Source of the DNA: Syntrophobacteria bacterium
GTDB lineage: Bacteria; Desulfobacterota; Syntrophobacteria; JARFUL01
Reading direction: 5' to 3'
DNA length: 8,443 bases
Assembly: GCA_029289015.1 (NCBI GenBank)
Contig: JARFUL010000317.1
Location: 1-8,443, forward strand
In this document: one piece after another, positions 6,507 to 8,443 of the stretch
How positions within the stretch are numbered: position 1 is the stretch's first letter
Layout: every line of letters begins with the position of its first letter
Notes under the pieces: model-generated
What the model was told of the DNA's origin: nothing
What the model saw: the letters and a program-made list of their open reading frames with translations, nothing else
Database searches by the model: none
Made by a program: the position numbers and the translations under genes

Positions 6507-6608
6507 GCCTCCCCCCCTCCCTGATTGAAAAATACTTTGGGAAAAAATAATCAAGATAGGTCTTTGTGAAAGATACTCTAAGCTGATACCACGGAAACGG
6601 CCCAAAGG

Positions 6609-7676
6609 TCAATAGGAGAACGGCCAGAGCTTCCAGTAGTCCCGGGTGGTGGCCCACCTGGCGGCCAGGCCGTCGGGCTCGAAGATCAAAAAGACGATTA
6701 TTATCATGCCGAAGACCATCTCCCTCAGGGTCCCGAAGACCGCGAATACGTTGGGGTAGACGTCGGAGAGAAGCTCCACCGGAACCCTGAGCAGCTCCGG
6801 CAGGAGCACCATGAAGATGGTGCCGAAGATCCCGCCGATCACGTGGCCCAACCCCCCGATGATTATCATCGCGAGGTACTGGATGGAAAGCCACATGGTG
6901 AAGTGCTCGTCGGAGACAACCAGGATGTAGTGGGCGAAAAGGCCGCCGGCTATGCCCACGTAGAACGAGCTTATGCCAAAGGATATGATCCGGTACTTGA
7001 AGAGGTTGACCCCCATTATCTGCGCGCTGAGGTACCTGTCCCGGATCGCGAAGAACGCGCGTCCCACCTTGGTCATCAAGAGGTGCTTCATCACCAGGGT
7101 GGCCACGATCGCGACGGTGAGCACCAGGAAGTAGTACTTGAGGTCCGTGTCGAGCACGTAGCCGAATATCTCGGGCCTCTTCACCGAGAACCCCCCGGAC
7201 CCCCCGGTGAGGGAGGTCCAGTTGCGCATGCCGTAGTTGATGATGAACTGCGCGGCCATGGTCGCGATCGCGAGGTAGAGCCCCTTGAGCCTGAGCGACG
7301 GGATCCCGAAGATCATGCCCACCCCCGCGGTTATGAGCCCTGCCGCGGGCAGCGAGATGAAGAAGGGGAGATCGAACCGCATGAAGAGTATCGCGGCCGC
7401 GTACGCGCCCACCCCCATGAACGCGCCGTGGCCCAGGGATATCTGCCCCGTGCACCCTGTAAGGATGTTTATCCCGTGCGCGCCCACCACGAAGATGCAG
7501 ATCATGTTCACCATGTGGAGCACGTTTATGCCCACCACGTTTGAGAGCGCGGGCGCGATAAAGGGCAAAACGAGGTAGAGGAAGAGTATGAACCCCCAGA
7601 CCCAGTACTTGAGCCAGAGCGTGGGGAATATCTGCTCGTCCTTCTCGTAGGAGGTATGGAATAGTCCTGAGGGCAT
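6609..7676 (-). CDS. livM: Branched-chain amino-acid-type ABC transporter permease (LivM)
   Basis: A 355-residue polytopic inner-membrane permease. It carries the LivM hallmark CTGQISLGHGAFMGVGAYAA (75-94), a LRLKGLYLAIATMA segment (128-141), TGGSGGFSV (157-165) and the cytoplasmic coupling loop GRAFFAIRDRYLSAQIMGVN (205-224) that meets the ATPase. It ends with the usual IFEPDGLAARW (331-341). Several hydrophobic stretches (about 27-44, 50-70, 104-124, 181-199, 234-252, 265-295, 317-333) fit a multi-span permease. The N-terminus MPSGLFHTSYEKDE appears complete. Its partner permease livH and ATPase livG, normally adjacent, are not in the window; an AT-rich gene ends 16 bases upstream instead. 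The ATG has only a distant AAGGTGA, which overlaps the end of that gene. Confidence 0.93.
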   Translation of the reverse strand: MPSGLFHTSYEKDEQIFPTLWLKYWVWGFILFLYLVLPFIAPALSNVVGINVLHMVNMICIFVVGAHGINILTGCTGQISLGHGAFMGVGAYAAAILFMRFDLPFFISLPAAGLITAGVGMIFGIPSLRLKGLYLAIATMAAQFIINYGMRNWTSLTGGSGGFSVKRPEIFGYVLDTDLKYYFLVLTVAIVATLVMKHLLMTKVGRAFFAIRDRYLSAQIMGVNLFKYRIISFGISSFYVGIAGGLFAHYILVVSDEHFTMWLSIQYLAMIIIGGLGHVIGGIFGTIFMVLLPELLRVPVELLSDVYPNVFAVFGTLREMVFGMIIIVFLIFEPDGLAARWATTRDYWKLWPFSY

Positions 7677-7692
7677 TTAATCTAGCTTCACC

Positions 7693-8259
7693 TTATCTTT
7701 GCTTGTTGAATTTAAATGTTGTTTGTTGATGAGATACACCTGATTTAATGACTGACAAATCAAACTTCTTTTTCTTTCTTGGTTTATTGAAGATTTCAAT
7801 GAGCCATGTAGCTTCCTCTTGTTTCTTGAATTCAAAAAACCTTTTCTCAGGCAAGAAATACACGCTCACCTCTTTATTATTCTTAAGTACGTTAAATATG
7901 TTCTCCAGAGTACCTCTACTATTTCCCTCCCAGATCGCTAATCCCATATCACATTCCATGGCCATTTCTTTATCTTTAGCCGTGTAGTATTCATAACTGT
8001 TTTTTCTAGCAGAAGTTTTTACCGGCCTCTCGCTCCAATCGGCCAACTTGTTTCTGGCATTTGCGCCGCTGAAATAAATGGTGACATTATCATACTTGTT
8101 TTCTTTTAAATATTTCTGAACGGCTCTATCTACGCCACTGGCGTCGCCGACCAGCACGTGAGTCCCCTCTTCCATAACTTTTGTTAAAAAGTCACGTATC
8201 TCTTCATTCAATCTAGATATCTTTCTAGATCCGCTTATGAATAACTTTTTTATAACCAT
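7693..8259 (-). CDS. SLOG/DUF2493-like Rossmann nucleotide-binding protein
   Basis: This 188-residue protein is encoded in AT-rich DNA. Its N-terminal ~138 residues look like the SLOG superfamily (YspA/DUF2493, distantly DprA/LOG): strand LFISGSRKI (6-14), VLVGDASGVDRAVQKYL (35-51), then CDMGLAIWEGNSRGTLENI (103-121), giving glycine-rich loops and acidic residues expected to bind a nucleotide or nucleotide derivative. The C-terminal ~50 residues are Lys/Phe-rich and unassigned. SLOG domains occur as ligand sensors in nucleotide-based defence (for example ThsA of Thoeris) and as nucleotide-processing enzymes; which applies here cannot be read from sequence. AAAGGCG precedes the ATG. The gene follows the phosphoribosyltransferase by 24 bases, so the two form an operon and probably one pathway. 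Base composition and codon use differ sharply from livM, suggesting transfer. Confidence 0.8.
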   Translation of the reverse strand: MVIKKLFISGSRKISRLNEEIRDFLTKVMEEGTHVLVGDASGVDRAVQKYLKENKYDNVTIYFSGANARNKLADWSERPVKTSARKNSYEYYTAKDKEMAMECDMGLAIWEGNSRGTLENIFNVLKNNKEVSVYFLPEKRFFEFKKQEEATWLIEIFNKPRKKKKFDLSVIKSGVSHQQTTFKFNKQR

Positions 8260-8283
8260 TTCGTAACGCCTTTATTGACGTAT

Positions 8284-8442
8284 TTATGTTCTTGTCTGAG
8301 TAACAGTTAGAACATAAACGTTTTTAGCTATGCCTAGTTCTAATATTTTATCTGTTATAGCTGTCAATGTAGCTCCTGATTGGAAGATATCATCAAATAA
8401 CAAAACATTTTTGCCCTCAAGATTAACATCAACATTAAAAGC
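8284..8442 (-). CDS. Phosphoribosyltransferase, C-terminal fragment (5' end beyond the window)
   Basis: The last 52 codons of an AT-rich gene are visible, ending at TAA (8286-8284). The segment GKNVLLFDDIFQSGATL (residues 10-26 of the visible part) is the type I PRTase PRPP-binding motif: hydrophobic strand, two Asp, then SGATL to hold the 5-phosphate. The next helix-strand AITDKILELGIAKNVYVLTVTQTR fits ComF-like and related PRTases. Type I PRTases transfer ribose-5-phosphate between PRPP and a base or other acceptor; the acceptor-specific hood is outside the window. It is transcribed into the SLOG-like gene after 24 bases. Confidence 0.8.
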   Translation of the reverse strand, partial: AFNVDVNLEGKNVLLFDDIFQSGATLTAITDKILELGIAKNVYVLTVTQTRT

Positions 8443-8443
8443 G

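Overview
The window looks like chromosomal DNA from a GC-rich, Gram-negative, probably anaerobic bacterium of the Desulfobacterota (old Deltaproteobacteria) type. This is inferred from the sigma-54 two-component pair, GC-rich codon use, and a branched-chain amino-acid-type ABC operon in the order livM - binding protein - livF, whose LivF has a basic C-terminal tail. No taxonomic marker gene is present. The last ~760 bases differ sharply: they are AT-rich and look acquired.

Layout. (1) Bases 1-721, minus strand: a sigma-70-like promoter (TTGATA-N18-TACAAT) reads leftward into a possible 24-residue peptide ORF with a strong Shine-Dalgarno, then a small protein resembling the N-terminal part of Rieske proteins but lacking iron-sulfur ligands, then the start of a ThiF/MoeB/E1-like adenylyltransferase that runs off the edge. 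(2) Bases 872-3738, plus strand: a membrane sensor histidine kinase and an NtrC-family sigma-54 activator. The activator ends in a winged-helix-like domain rather than the usual Fis-type helix-turn-helix. (3) Bases 3739-4441, no convincing protein gene: two paralogous transcription units, each with a near-consensus -24/-12 (sigma-54) promoter, a short C-rich RNA containing ACCCTTTCCTCC, and a rho-independent terminator. Upstream of both promoters are the same two elements (GCGCGATT and GTTATTAC) at matching distances. Several small hairpins and the liv operon terminator follow. (4) Bases 4442-7676, minus strand: livM, a lipoprotein-type solute-binding protein and livF. (5) Bases 7693-8443, minus strand: AT-rich genes for a SLOG/DUF2493-like nucleotide-binding protein and the 3' end of a phosphoribosyltransferase, placed directly upstream of livM where livH would be expected.

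How they may work together. The kinase and sigma-54 activator are immediately followed by two sigma-54-type small-RNA units with shared upstream sites. The simplest reading is a local circuit: signal, kinase, response regulator, two sibling small RNAs, which then act on mRNAs through a C-rich anti-Shine-Dalgarno segment. This parallels LuxO-Qrr in logic, but the RNAs are not recognisable as Qrr. The neighbouring binding-protein gene has a very G-rich ribosome-binding site that could pair with the C-rich segment, so it is a possible but unproven target. I consider the small-RNA pair the most interesting part of the window. The PRTase-SLOG island is second, and the peptide/Rieske-like/ThiF operon third.
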